A stretch of 64,000 nt of DNA, taken from Mucilaginibacter sp. L196. Lineage in GTDB: Bacteria > Bacteroidota > Bacteroidia > Sphingobacteriales > Sphingobacteriaceae. The position numbers were made by a program, and so were the translations under genes. The notes beneath the pieces are model-generated. The model was given only the letters and a program-made list of their open reading frames with translations. It was not told the DNA's origin and ran no database searches. The number at the start of each line of letters is the position of its first letter. Within the stretch, counting starts at the first letter, position 1. Of this stretch, positions 18,361-28,800 are shown piece by piece. Location of the stretch: the NCBI RefSeq assembly GCF_009765905.1, contig NZ_LMUO01000006.1, forward strand, positions 298,676 through 362,675, read 5' to 3'.

Positions 18361-18862
18361 AGGCTTTGTTAAAAATATCTTCGGTTATCTGTGTAATCAG
18401 CGCCGGAACCAGGGTATTTTGCTGCGAAGCAATATCGCCGGTAAAGTTTTTTGACTCACTGAACGACTGCTCGTAGCTGTCCTTTTTATTAACGTTATTG
18501 GTGTATTTAACCTCAACTGTAATGGTTAAAGCTGATGCACCTGCAATTGGCGGGGCGTTGTTGGCTGTTGCCTGTATAGATGCAGGGGCGATGCTATATC
18601 CGGTGATGCTACCCGTCATAATCGCGTCGGATTGTTCTGTACGTACAATAGCAAGGCTGGTTGTTGAGCGGATACGGGCCTTTAGCGCTTCGGTAAAGTC
18701 CTGGCTCAGGGTAGGTAAAACGTATGGCGCGGTATTTTCAAAATAACCAATATTAATTGTTTTTAACCCTTGTGTTGATGCACCATTTAATTTAATACTG
18801 CATGATTGCGCCGAGAAAACCATAATAACGGCAGCTAAAACCCCAAATACACTCTTCATCAA
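18347..18862 (-). CDS. lptE: LptE-family LPS-assembly lipoprotein
   Basis: 171 residues. A signal peptide ends in lipobox SAQSC (Cys21), and the mature part has the Bacteroidota LptE-family pattern ([18 protein letters not shown], then [20 protein letters not shown]). The family plugs the LptD barrel that inserts lipopolysaccharide into the outer membrane. The start codon directly follows the stop of the sigma-54 activator with no gap. lptD is not in the window. The symbol rests on family resemblance, as these LptE proteins are very divergent from the enterobacterial one. Confidence 0.85.
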   Translation of the reverse strand: MMKSVFGVLAAVIMVFSAQSCSIKLNGASTQGLKTINIGYFENTAPYVLPTLSQDFTEALKARIRSTTSLAIVRTEQSDAIMTGSITGYSIAPASIQATANNAPPIAGASALTITVEVKYTNNVNKKDSYEQSFSESKNFTGDIASQQNTLVPALITQITEDIFNKAFANW

Positions 18863-20104
18863 TTATAAATCTAATTCTTTTATTTTACGGTACAGTGTTC
18901 TTTCTGATATACCAAGCTCATTCGCGGCAAGCTTGCGCTTTCCTTTGTGCTTTTTTAAGGCTTTTCGTATCAGGTCAGATTCCTTTTCAATTAATGATAG
19001 TGATTCTTCAACTTCTTCAGCATCATGGGTTATATTGAAAGCATCCGGCTTGTTATTGTTATTAATAACGGGTTGCTGAATAGTAAATTGTGACTCGTGG
19101 CTATTGCCCGGCATTTCAATATCGCGGTAAAGCTGGTTAATGGCCTGCTGATTATTGGCAAACGCTGGGGCTACGCCACCATGTTCAACAATATCGGCAA
19201 CTAATTTTTTAAGCTCCACCATATCACGCTTCATATCAAACAAAACCTTGTATAGTATGTCGCGCTCCGAGAAATCCTCTTTACCCGGATGTTCAACACG
19301 CATAGGCAGGTTTCTGCCGCTTACTTCGTGGGGGATGTAGGTAAGCAATATTGGGCCTGTTATTACATGATTTGTTTCCAGAACAGCCAATTGCTCGGCC
19401 ATATTTTTTAGCTGGCGAACATTACCCGGCCATGAATAATTGATGAGTACCTGCTGTGCCTCTTCGTCCAGTTGGATTGGCGGGGTGCGGTATTTAGCGG
19501 TAAAATCAGATGTAAACTTGCGGAATAGCAGATAAATATCTTCCTTCCTATCTCGCAATGGCGGTATGCGTAATGGAACAGTATTTAAACGATAGTAAAG
19601 ATCCTCACGGAATTTTCCGCTTTTTACAGCTTCGTAAACATCAACATTAGTGGCTGCTATGACCCTCACATTGGTTTTCTCTACTTTGGATGATCCTACC
19701 TTGATGAATTGACCAGACTCCAATACACGCAGTAAACGGGCTTGTGTACCTAAAGGCATTTCGGCAATTTCATCTAAAAAGATGGTACCACCGCTTACGG
19801 TTTCAAAATAACCTTTACGTTCGCCAACAGCACCTGTGTAGGCACCTTTTTCGTGACCGAATAATTCAGAATCAATTGTTCCTTCAGGTATCGCGCCGCA
19901 GTTTACCGCAATGAACGGGCCATGCTTACGCGGGCTCATTTGGTGAATGATATGCGAAAACACTTCCTTGCCACTACCACTCTCGCCTGTAATTAATACC
20001 GAAATATCAGTAGGCGCCACCTGGTTGGCAATATTTATAGCCCGGTTTAACAAAGGCGAATTGCCAATGATACCGAAGCGTTGTTTAATTTCTTGTATCT
20101 CCAT
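18863..20104 (-). CDS. Sigma-54-dependent transcriptional activator without N-terminal sensor domain
   Basis: 413 residues. The AAA+ domain begins almost at residue 1: Walker A GESGSGKE at 40-47, the sigma-54 contact loop GAYTGA at 87-92 (GAFTGA variant), Walker B GGTIFLDEIAEM with DE at 111-112. A linker of about 130 residues rich in Asn, Gln and Glu leads to a Fis-type helix-turn-helix (about 388-411, KRKLAANELGISERTLYRKI). There is no receiver, GAF or PAS domain, so control must come from a partner, from abundance or from the linker. The gene lies 92 nt behind miaB and abuts lptE. Confidence 0.92.
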   Translation of the reverse strand: MEIQEIKQRFGIIGNSPLLNRAINIANQVAPTDISVLITGESGSGKEVFSHIIHQMSPRKHGPFIAVNCGAIPEGTIDSELFGHEKGAYTGAVGERKGYFETVSGGTIFLDEIAEMPLGTQARLLRVLESGQFIKVGSSKVEKTNVRVIAATNVDVYEAVKSGKFREDLYYRLNTVPLRIPPLRDRKEDIYLLFRKFTSDFTAKYRTPPIQLDEEAQQVLINYSWPGNVRQLKNMAEQLAVLETNHVITGPILLTYIPHEVSGRNLPMRVEHPGKEDFSERDILYKVLFDMKRDMVELKKLVADIVEHGGVAPAFANNQQAINQLYRDIEMPGNSHESQFTIQQPVINNNNKPDAFNITHDAEEVEESLSLIEKESDLIRKALKKHKGKRKLAANELGISERTLYRKIKELDL

Positions 20105-20196
20105 TTTGTTTGGTGAGTGGTTGATTGGGTTGATTCAGTTGATTAGTTTTTCTATAATCGTCTTATATCGACCTACAACTCAGTCCAACTTAAAAT

Positions 20197-21720
20197 TTAT
20201 TCTATTACGCTACCCATTAACGTTGCTGTTGTGCAACGCTCAACAAGCACATTCACATACTCTCCGGGTTTATAACCTTCTCCTACCGGGAAAATAACCA
20301 TCATATTTTGATCACTACGGCCCGCATAATCATTTTTTGATTTTTTTGAGAAACCTTCGATCAGCACTTTTTGTGTAGTACCCAATAATGCTAACAAACG
20401 AACGTGCGAATGCTGTTGTTGTTTGGCTACTATTTCCTGCAAACGGCGCAATTTTACATCTTCCGGAATATCATCAGCATAACGTTTCGCGGCTAAAGTA
20501 CCCGGCCTTTCGGAGTACATGAACATGTAGGCAAAGTAAAATTGCACATAGTCCATCATGCTCAGTGTTTCCTGATGCTCTTCTTCTGTTTCGGTGCAAA
20601 AACCGGTGATCATATCCGTTGATATGGCACATCCGGGTATAATGCGGTTAATGGCATCAACACGATTTATATACCACTCACGGTCATAAGTCCGGTTCAT
20701 TAGTTTAAGCACCCTGCTGTTACCCGATTGTATAGGAAGATGAATATAGTTGCAAATATTATCGTATTTGGCAATGGTGTATAACACATCATCGGTAATA
20801 TCTTTTGGGTGCGATGTAGAAAAGCGAACGCGTAATTCAGGGCTGATGAGGGCTACCATTCCGAGCAACTCAGCAAATGAAACACCGGCTTTGCTATGGT
20901 CAACCGGATTTATTCCACTTATATCCTCGCCAGATGCAAGTACCTTATCCAAAAGATCCATTCCTAATACCGGTTTTTCGATTTCAGCAATAACCTTTTC
21001 AGTTTCGGGCGCCCATTTGTAGCTATCTACATTTTGGCCAAGCAATGTTACCTCGCGATAACCTTTATCAAACAATTCACGGCACTCATTAACAATAGAT
21101 TGCGGCTCACGGCTGCGCTCGCGGCCACGGGTAAACGGCACTACGCAGAATGAACACATATTATCGCAGCCACGCATAATGGATACGAAAGCATTGATGC
21201 CATTACTATTTAAACGTACCGGGCTAATATCCGCATACGTTTCCTCTCGGGACAACAATACGTTTACTGCACGCTGGCCATCATCAACCTTATCAATTAA
21301 ATTAGGCAGATCGCGGTAGGCATCGGGGCCTACTACTACGTCCACTAATTTTTCTTCTTCTAAAAATTTCGATTTTAACCTTTCGGCCATGCAGCCCAGC
21401 ACACCAACCACCATTCCGGGGTTTTTAGCTTTTGCGCCTGCAAATTCTTTCAGGCGGTTACGCACGCGTACTTCTGCATTCTCACGAATTGAGCAGGTGT
21501 TGATGAATATCACATCGGCAGATGTAAAATCGCCGGTGGTTTCAAAACCGCTTTCTGTTAAAATAGATGCAACTATCTCACTGTCAGAAAAATTCATCGC
21601 GCAGCCATAGCTTTCAATATACAACTTGCGACCACTATTTTTCCCTGGAATTGGCTCTAATACCAATGCCTCCCCTTGCCTGCTTTCGTCGTGCGTCTTA
21701 TCCGGAACTAACAAATCCAT
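20197..21720 (-). CDS. miaB: tRNA-2-methylthio-N6-isopentenyladenosine synthase MiaB
   Basis: 507 residues. The N-terminal methylthiotransferase domain carries three Cys for an auxiliary [4Fe-4S] cluster ([30 protein letters not shown]). The radical-SAM motif is [21 protein letters not shown], split CxxxCxxC, and a TRAM domain closes the protein. It adds a methylthio group to i6A37 of tRNAs reading UNN codons. The N-terminal 30 residues before the conserved start are longer than in E. coli. It is the first gene of the operon running to secG, with a -7 box 24 nt upstream. Confidence 0.96.
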   Translation of the reverse strand: MDLLVPDKTHDESRQGEALVLEPIPGKNSGRKLYIESYGCAMNFSDSEIVASILTESGFETTGDFTSADVIFINTCSIRENAEVRVRNRLKEFAGAKAKNPGMVVGVLGCMAERLKSKFLEEEKLVDVVVGPDAYRDLPNLIDKVDDGQRAVNVLLSREETYADISPVRLNSNGINAFVSIMRGCDNMCSFCVVPFTRGRERSREPQSIVNECRELFDKGYREVTLLGQNVDSYKWAPETEKVIAEIEKPVLGMDLLDKVLASGEDISGINPVDHSKAGVSFAELLGMVALISPELRVRFSTSHPKDITDDVLYTIAKYDNICNYIHLPIQSGNSRVLKLMNRTYDREWYINRVDAINRIIPGCAISTDMITGFCTETEEEHQETLSMMDYVQFYFAYMFMYSERPGTLAAKRYADDIPEDVKLRRLQEIVAKQQQHSHVRLLALLGTTQKVLIEGFSKKSKNDYAGRSDQNMMVIFPVGEGYKPGEYVNVLVERCTTATLMGSVIE

Positions 21721-21744
21721 CGTGTCTTTTTAGAATTTAGTCTG

Positions 21745-21752
21745 CAAAAATA
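21745..21752 (-). promoter_or_regulatory. -7 promoter box for the miaB operon
   Basis: TATTTTTG on the minus strand is a perfect TAnnTTTG match, 24 nt before the miaB ATG. No convincing -33 TTG is visible at 17-23 nt further upstream. Confidence 0.5.
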
Positions 21753-21841
21753 CATAAAATTCATATATAGCGTGACATCTTGTCAGCAAATTAACAAAAA
21801 CCTTACTTTATTGTTACTCCGTATATCGAAAAAGTAATAGA

Positions 21842-23710
21842 ATGAAAAAAGACGAAACCACCCACAAAAAAGGATTTGCCCGATGGCCTTTAGTAATAAC
21901 ACTTATTATAGTGCTATTTGTAGCCGGTGGTTACTATGCTTATCAAAAATATATAGCCGCAAACCATTGGAAACCCCTGTTGCAAGCAGAGTTAAAAGAA
22001 CTGGTTTTAAAATCGACCGATAGCCTTTACCACATTGAGTATTCGGACTTTGATTTGAATATCACCTCGGGTGACGCGACGTTAACCGATTTTAAGTTGA
22101 TACCCGATACGGCCGTTTACAACAAACTAGTAGCCTTAAAAAAAGCACCTGATAATTTATTCACCCTGAGCGTAAAAAAACTAAGTATTAATAATTTAGG
22201 AGCGGTTAAAGCTTATAAGGAAAAGATATTGAACATCACCAGTATCACTATTGAAAACCCAAGCCTTACCGTAGTGAATAAACGCTTTAAATTTAATGAT
22301 ACCGTAAAAGTGGGCAAACCAAAAAGTCCTTATGAACTGATAAAAAACACCTTTAAGCAATTACATATCGACTCGATCTCGCTAAAAGACATTAGCTTGA
22401 ATTATATTAATAAAAGCAACCCGATTGAAAAGCATACAGCTTTAAAACACCTCAACATTAATATCTCTGATGTGGTAATCGATTCGCTTTCGGATAAAGA
22501 CACCAGTCGTTTTTATTATACCAAAGGAGTTGATATTACGATTAAGGACTATAAAATAGCTACGCCTGATAGTTTATATAAAGCCGCTATCGACCAGATT
22601 TATTTTTCGACTTCGAAAAGGGTGATTTATTTAGACGGGGTTTCGTTTTTACCAAGATATAACAAGACTGACTTCTACCTTAAAACGCATGAAGCCGCGG
22701 GCGATATTTATACACTAAAATTTAACAGGATAGCGATTAATGATATTAACCTGCAGGAGTTTTTACGTGACCAAATTTTATATGCAGGCACACTTGATAT
22801 TGCTAACGCCAGTGTACAGATATACAGTAATAACGCTTACAAAGGCGTAAAATCTATCAAAATAGGCAAAGACCCGGAGCAATCGTTGCAGAATGTGGCG
22901 TTGGATATGCAATTGAAGCGCATCAATATAAAAAACACTTTGATTAGCTATGCTGAATCGGATGCGACATCGGGTTATACCGGGGTTATTACGTTTAACC
23001 ATACCAATGGCGTCATATATAACGTTACTAATGATGACGATATTAAAAAGGTGAACCCTTATATGATCGCCCACATTAATACCCGCTTTATGAACGCGGC
23101 TAATTTAAATGTGAATTTTAAATTCGACTTAAATTCAAAAATAGGCGCGTTTAACTACTCGGGTACTTTAGGCAAATTTGATGGCCGTATAATGGATAAG
23201 CTGGTAAGGCCGCTGGCATTGGTTCATGTACAATCAGCTGATATTCAAAAACTTCATTTTAATGTAGATGCCAGTAATTATAGTGGCAAAGGCCAGCTGG
23301 AGTTTTATTATAAAAACCTGAATGTACAGTTACTAAAAAAGGTTGAAGGCAAAGCTGGGTTGCAAACACAAGGTTTTATATCGAAATTGGCAAATACCTT
23401 AATTATTGAAGATGAAAATCCGGATAAGAAGGGTATATTTAGGCCAGGGCCGATTGATATAAAACGCGACCCGAGAGTGTCCTTCTTTAGTTTCCTGTAC
23501 AAAGCATTATTAGACGGGTTAAAGCCCAGTGTAGGGTTTGATAAAAAAACAGAGGGTAAGGTTAATAAAGCCATAGTAAAGGTTAGCAGCCTGGTTGATA
23601 AGTTTAAAGCATATAAAGCAAATCGCCAGCTAAAAAAAGAAGAACGCCAGCAAGCACGCGAGGCCAAAAAGGAGGCCAAAATGCAAAAGGATTCAACTAA
23701 AAATAAATAA
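21842..23710 (+). CDS. AsmA-like / DUF748-like membrane-anchored protein, first of a tandem pair
   Basis: 622 residues. A short cytoplasmic end and one membrane helix (about 14-34, WPLVITLIIVLFVAGGYYAY) are followed by a long periplasmic region made of alternating beta-strands typical of AsmA-like proteins (YHIEYSDFDLNITSGDATLTDF; ITIENPSLTVVN; LKDISLNYINKS). A conserved C-terminal block (FKFDLNSKIGAFNYSGTLGKFD) precedes a Lys/Arg/Glu-rich helical tail. AsmA-like proteins are thought to bridge the envelope and carry phospholipids to the outer membrane; that role here is inference. The stop TAA overlaps the ATG of the next gene by one base. Confidence 0.75.
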   Translation: MKKDETTHKKGFARWPLVITLIIVLFVAGGYYAYQKYIAANHWKPLLQAELKELVLKSTDSLYHIEYSDFDLNITSGDATLTDFKLIPDTAVYNKLVALKKAPDNLFTLSVKKLSINNLGAVKAYKEKILNITSITIENPSLTVVNKRFKFNDTVKVGKPKSPYELIKNTFKQLHIDSISLKDISLNYINKSNPIEKHTALKHLNINISDVVIDSLSDKDTSRFYYTKGVDITIKDYKIATPDSLYKAAIDQIYFSTSKRVIYLDGVSFLPRYNKTDFYLKTHEAAGDIYTLKFNRIAINDINLQEFLRDQILYAGTLDIANASVQIYSNNAYKGVKSIKIGKDPEQSLQNVALDMQLKRINIKNTLISYAESDATSGYTGVITFNHTNGVIYNVTNDDDIKKVNPYMIAHINTRFMNAANLNVNFKFDLNSKIGAFNYSGTLGKFDGRIMDKLVRPLALVHVQSADIQKLHFNVDASNYSGKGQLEFYYKNLNVQLLKKVEGKAGLQTQGFISKLANTLIIEDENPDKKGIFRPGPIDIKRDPRVSFFSFLYKALLDGLKPSVGFDKKTEGKVNKAIVKVSSLVDKFKAYKANRQLKKEERQQAREAKKEAKMQKDSTKNK

Positions 23711-25521
23711 TGGCGTTTAAATTTTTAAAACTAAAAAGGAACAAATTAGGACTGGAGATTTTAGCAGTATTTGTTACCCTGTTTTTAGTTTTAGCATTTT
23801 TAATCAATTTATATTGGTCGCCTATTTTAGCGCAAAAAATAAGGGATGCCGTTTTAAACGGTAGCGACAGCTTATATAAAGCTGATTTTTCTAAAGCCGA
23901 GTTGCATATACTGCACGGCAATATCATTTTTTATAATATTGCCATTGAGCCCGATACCGCGGTATACAACCGCATGTGCCGTGAGCATCGTGCACCAAAC
24001 AACCTGATTGAACTACACGTGCGGAGGTTGATATTAACCAGCATACATCCGTTTAAACTTTATTTCAGGCATCAATTGGATATAGGCGAGGTGGTTTTGA
24101 ATGACCCCAACCTGCATGTAACTTATAAACTCAACCAAACGAAGGACACGGTAATTAACGATAACCGAACGGCCTGGCAAAAAATATCAAAAAGCCTGAG
24201 TTCTATACACATTGGCAATGTATTTTTAAATGATATTAAGTTTAAGTACGATGATTACTCTGGTAATAAACTGGTTATCTCTGAATTAAAAGAAATGAGT
24301 TTCAGCGCCAGCGACCTGCTTATTGATTCGGCTACCCAAAAAGATAAATCGAGGCTTTTGTATTGCAAAGAGATCATAGCCGAGCTGCACAATTATAAAG
24401 GTAAAACAGCTGATGGTTTATACACCTATAAGGCCGACCATGTGAAGCTATCTACCTTAACATCGAGATTAACCATAAAGGGACTTACTTTAGAGCCTGT
24501 TAACGCTAAGACCTTTTTTAACAGGACCGCAAAAGACAGGTATTCTTTCCAGTTGGATTCATTAGTATTAAACCATTTTGATTATTTGGCTTATCACCGT
24601 TTCCGAACGGTAAGCGTATCGTCGATGGAGGCCTCCAATGGAACCTTTGCATTGCTTAATAACCCTAATAAGGTAGCCGATCCAACAGCGGATAAATCCG
24701 GCAGCTTCCCTGCGCGTGCCTTGGCTGAGATTAAAACTGATTTAAGAATTGACACCGCCTACATTCATAACGTAACGGTTACTTATAGCGAGTATAATGC
24801 TAAATCATATCAAACTGGCACTATATCTTTTAACAATACTTCGGGCAAGTTTTTGAATATCACCAATAACAAAATCGCCCTCGGCAAAAACAACATCTGC
24901 ACGGCACAATTAACCACCCATTTTATGAACAGGGGAAGGCTTAATTTATTATTCAATATTAACCTTACCGACCCGGAGCTGCCTTATAGCTATAAAGGCG
25001 ACCTGGGGCCCATGAACATGGGAAACCTGAATACCGCTACTATGCCTTTGGCCATGGTAAAAATAACAGACGGCAACATTAAAAGCTTTGATTTTGATAT
25101 TACCGCCAATAGCAAAATATCTAAAGGCAGGGTAACACTTTTGTATAATGGTTTAAAGGTTAAATTATTGACACCAGACACAGCTTTCAACGGGTTTAGT
25201 AGCAAGCTGATCGAATCGTTATACGCCAATATATTTATCATTAAGCATAACAACCCCGATTATGATGGGGAAGCGCCAAGAACATTTTATGTAAATTATG
25301 TGCGGCCAAAATCATCGCCATTCTTCAAAACCATATGGAACACCTTGCTTACCGGCATAAAACCCGCGGCAGGCCTCGATGAAAAAACTGAAAAGGCTAC
25401 CGCAGCCAAAATAGAAGAAGCCAGTGCGGATAAGCAAATAAGGCTCACAAAAAAGGCCGCCCGCCAAAAACGCCGCGCCGAAAAGAAGGCTGCAAAGGCG
25501 TTGAAAAAGGCGGGGAAGTAA
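23710..25521 (+). CDS. AsmA-like / DUF748-like membrane-anchored protein, second of a tandem pair
   Basis: 603 residues, clearly paralogous to the preceding gene: one N-terminal membrane helix (about 15-37), the same opening (SLYKADFSKAELHILHGNII, IEPDTAVYNRMCREHRAPNN), the same late block (FNINLTDPELPYSYKGDLGP) and a strongly basic helical tail (RLTKKAARQKRRAEKKAAKA). The one-base TAATG overlap implies coupled translation and equimolar products. The gene is convergent with sprA across a repeat-filled gap. Probable role in the periplasm between the inner and outer membrane, substrate unknown. Confidence 0.75.
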   Translation: MAFKFLKLKRNKLGLEILAVFVTLFLVLAFLINLYWSPILAQKIRDAVLNGSDSLYKADFSKAELHILHGNIIFYNIAIEPDTAVYNRMCREHRAPNNLIELHVRRLILTSIHPFKLYFRHQLDIGEVVLNDPNLHVTYKLNQTKDTVINDNRTAWQKISKSLSSIHIGNVFLNDIKFKYDDYSGNKLVISELKEMSFSASDLLIDSATQKDKSRLLYCKEIIAELHNYKGKTADGLYTYKADHVKLSTLTSRLTIKGLTLEPVNAKTFFNRTAKDRYSFQLDSLVLNHFDYLAYHRFRTVSVSSMEASNGTFALLNNPNKVADPTADKSGSFPARALAEIKTDLRIDTAYIHNVTVTYSEYNAKSYQTGTISFNNTSGKFLNITNNKIALGKNNICTAQLTTHFMNRGRLNLLFNINLTDPELPYSYKGDLGPMNMGNLNTATMPLAMVKITDGNIKSFDFDITANSKISKGRVTLLYNGLKVKLLTPDTAFNGFSSKLIESLYANIFIIKHNNPDYDGEAPRTFYVNYVRPKSSPFFKTIWNTLLTGIKPAAGLDEKTEKATAAKIEEASADKQIRLTKKAARQKRRAEKKAAKALKKAGK

Positions 25522-25814
25522 AAGGTGATTGCCCCCTCCTCCTGTCAATGTCATTAATTTAAGGGGAATATTTCTTAATACTTTTTTACTCTCTTTTTTA
25601 CTTGCAAAATAGAGGGTGGTCGAGCGAAGCAAAGACCGGGTGAGTAAACTATACAATTGGCATTAGCGCAAATGCCCGGCGCACAGTTGACTCACCCCGA
25701 ATGCGCTGCGCTGTTCGACCCTCTCTCCGGCAAGCCGGAAAGAGGGTGAAAAATTACGTCCCCTTAATCCAACAATCGCACGGCACTGACTTTATGTATA
25801 CCTGCAATATCAAT
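25522..25814. other. 293-bp convergent intergenic region filled by a family C repeat
   Basis: No gene. The region holds a CAATGTCATTAATTTAAG motif at 25546-25563, which is also found at 60240-60257, and a family C element at 25611-25748. No T-tailed terminator is visible for either the AsmA-like pair or sprA. Confidence 0.6.
25611..25748. repeat. Family C palindromic element, copy C1
   Basis: The left half (AGAGGGTGGTCGAGCGAAGC ... GACCGGGTGAGT) and the right half (GACTCACCCCG ... TTCGACCCTCTCT) are inverted copies. Inside the right half, 25718-25747 forms a strong hairpin (TCCGGC/GCCGGA extended by ACCCTCT/AGAGGGT). The family recurs at 60110-60480. Confidence 0.65.
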
Positions 25815-28800
25815 TTACTGTAATATCAGCTTCAAATTAAACCCAAAAGTACTAAACGATGTATTGAAACTTTGCGATGTATATGGCTTAGTAATGTTAG
25901 CATCGTAAAAGAAGCTAATATTAAAACGATCGCTAAGCGCGTAGTTAATTTCGGGGCGATAGGTAATGTTATCCGCGCCGGATGATACCTGGGCAGCCAA
26001 CACATCGGGTTGGAAAATTAATGTTTTTGTGTTTCGTATCGCGAAAGCAAGATTAAATGTTAAGTCGTTTTTCAGGATAAAATCTTCCCATAACCCAAAC
26101 GGGAACCTGAAGTTTTTGGCTTTGTAGCCGAAGCTAATTACCACATCATCCTCATTTTGCTGGGCCAGCTGGCTGTTTAACAAGCTCAAACTAAGGGCAC
26201 GGCTTTGCATATAGGATATGCTGGTAGTTACATTGTTCTTAAAGCGCATATCAATACCCAGCAATGGCGCGAACTGCTCAAATATGGTTACCTGCGAAAA
26301 CTGGTACATCGGTAAAAAATCGTTGTTGATGTCTCTTGCACTTGAACTTCCATCGTTTTGGGTGTATTGCAATAAGGTTGTATAACCACCCACGTTATAG
26401 GTTGAGCTGTAAGCATGTTTAAGATCAAACGAATCAAAAATATCGGCAAGAAAAGGAATCTTGACTAAACCACCGTAAGTTACTTGCCAGTTTGGAAGCG
26501 GGATACTCGGGAACTGACTAAGGTTGGATGTTGACGGATTTTTACCGGTGTAGGCCGCAAGGAAAGCCGGCACTAATACGTTTTGCGAGTTAGGCCCATA
26601 ACCATCGGCAAAACCACCGCTTGATCCGGCCGGATTTGAATTTGGATTGAGTTTGCCTAAACGCTGAGAAATGATAGCCCTATCATTCATGAATGTATTA
26701 TATGTTGGCGAGTTATTGTTAATACCGCTGATTTTTGAGAACGCTGTACCAATTGTTATATATGATATGCTGTAATCGCCGGTAGTAACAGGCGAAAGGT
26801 TTTCGAAACTGCTGGTTGCATCCAGGTACTTAAAGTTGGTTTGGTAGGTTTGATCCTGCGTTTTAAATGCGGTAAGAATTATACGCAGGCCTTGTATCGG
26901 TTCAACAGTACCGTTAAAATGCAAATCGGAGTTGTAGGTTTTTACGTATAGTTGATTTTGCAGGGTATCGTTGGATATCCAACCGTTTGCTACGGCGCGT
27001 GCCCTGATGTCAGCCTGGCTGCCTAATAAAAACCCGATGCCCGGCGCGTTATAAGTAGGATCTTCACCAAATACGGTTGATTGCGGCAGATATCCCGGCA
27101 GGAAAATACCCTGAGTTTTGGTGTAGGTAACATTCAGGGTTTTTAAGCTAGTTAATAAGCCTTTTAAAATTTTAGTAAGTTTACTATCTCCGTCGTCTTT
27201 ATTGGCAGTACGTAAAAAGGCAAACTTGTTATACAGCGTTGTAAAGTTAAAGGTTGGGGTCACCAATATGGTGCGCGAGTTTTGGATGCTGTTACCTACG
27301 TTAAACTGCGGATCATCAACCGAAAAACCAGGTTCAGCAAGCCAGTTAAAATGCGCGCTGTAACTGGTGTTGGCGCTTATCCAGTCCATATATGGTATTT
27401 TGTTGAACGGGATAGCATACGTTGCGCCAAACGTGTGGTTGTAGTTAGTGGTACGGCCAAGGTGCGCAAGGTTATTGTATAGTGTATCCCTGTTTAAACC
27501 GGTTAGGGGGCCCTGCGGCTCATCTACGGTTGCAAGATTGGTAGCATCAAAATTAAGGCTGAGTGATTTGGTTAGGTTCCACCCGATGCCGAAGACTTTG
27601 GTAATGGTAAACGTGTTGTTAAATGTTGACGGTATGGCAATGATATTATCAGGATCGTTATTACGCAAGGTGGTTTCGGAATCAAAGCGATCAAAATCAA
27701 TACTGAAGTTTAACCGTGATGGCGCAAGACTTAGGTTAATATCCTTAAATACCTGCAATAAATTATTCTTAACTATTTTAGTGAAAGGAGTCCAATATTT
27801 GGGCTTGTTCGAATAGTTATAGGCCAGCTCCAGGTGGTACGTCTTCTCAAAATCAGACAAAGTATTGAAATCATGATACTCATAATCGGTATAAGCATAG
27901 CTGGCATTAAAGTTTGAAATACTATACACCTTGTTTGGTGCCGTCGGGTTTGTTTTAGCCACATGCACATTTGTAAAGTTGATGCTTTTACGCTGTGTGA
28001 CAGTTTCAGCAGCATTTTTAATAGAGTCGCGTTGCTTAGTACTGGTGGCCGTTTTAAGTGTTTGACTCAACAAAATATCGGGCGAAGCAGGATCATATAA
28101 AGGTTTACTTACCTGCGATGATACGTTTATATAGGTTGGTATATGCACCCCGCTTTTATCCGGGAAGAATTTACCAAGTTCCACATTAGCCGATACGCTG
28201 TAATTTGAATTATTATCCAACGAACGGTCTTCTATTTTTGAGTCGAGCGTTCCAAAGCCTGCAGTTTGCTCGCCTCCGGATACGTTGATATCGGCAAAAT
28301 CGGCCAGTTTTATATCAGCTTTAGCAATAGCGGCCCAGCCGGAACGCTGGTTAAAATCAGTAAGCCTCAGCTCATCAAACCAAACAATACCCGATTTTGC
28401 GAGGCCATCATCGGCTGCCGGGTTGTTACCTTTAAAGGGGTTACGTACACCCAACATTACGGTAGTTAAACGGCTTAGATCGGGCTGGCCCATAATGGTT
28501 ATTTTAGCAGCACCTATCATAACGGTATATGGTACAGTTAATGGCCACGGCTGCCCTTTATATTTAGCGGCATCACGAGCTAGTTTGGCGTTGGTGAGCA
28601 GATCAAGCTCCAGATCGATCTGGTTTGCGGCAGGCCATATACTGTTAGGGTTCGAGCTACCCGGCTGTGTAACGGTTAAAGGGATATCGTATTCGTAATA
28701 ATTCTCGGTGTAATCAAGCCCCAAACGAATGAAGGTATGCAGGTCGCCATTGTTTAAGGTAATAGCGGGCAATGCTTCGGCATGCACAAACATTTGCAGG

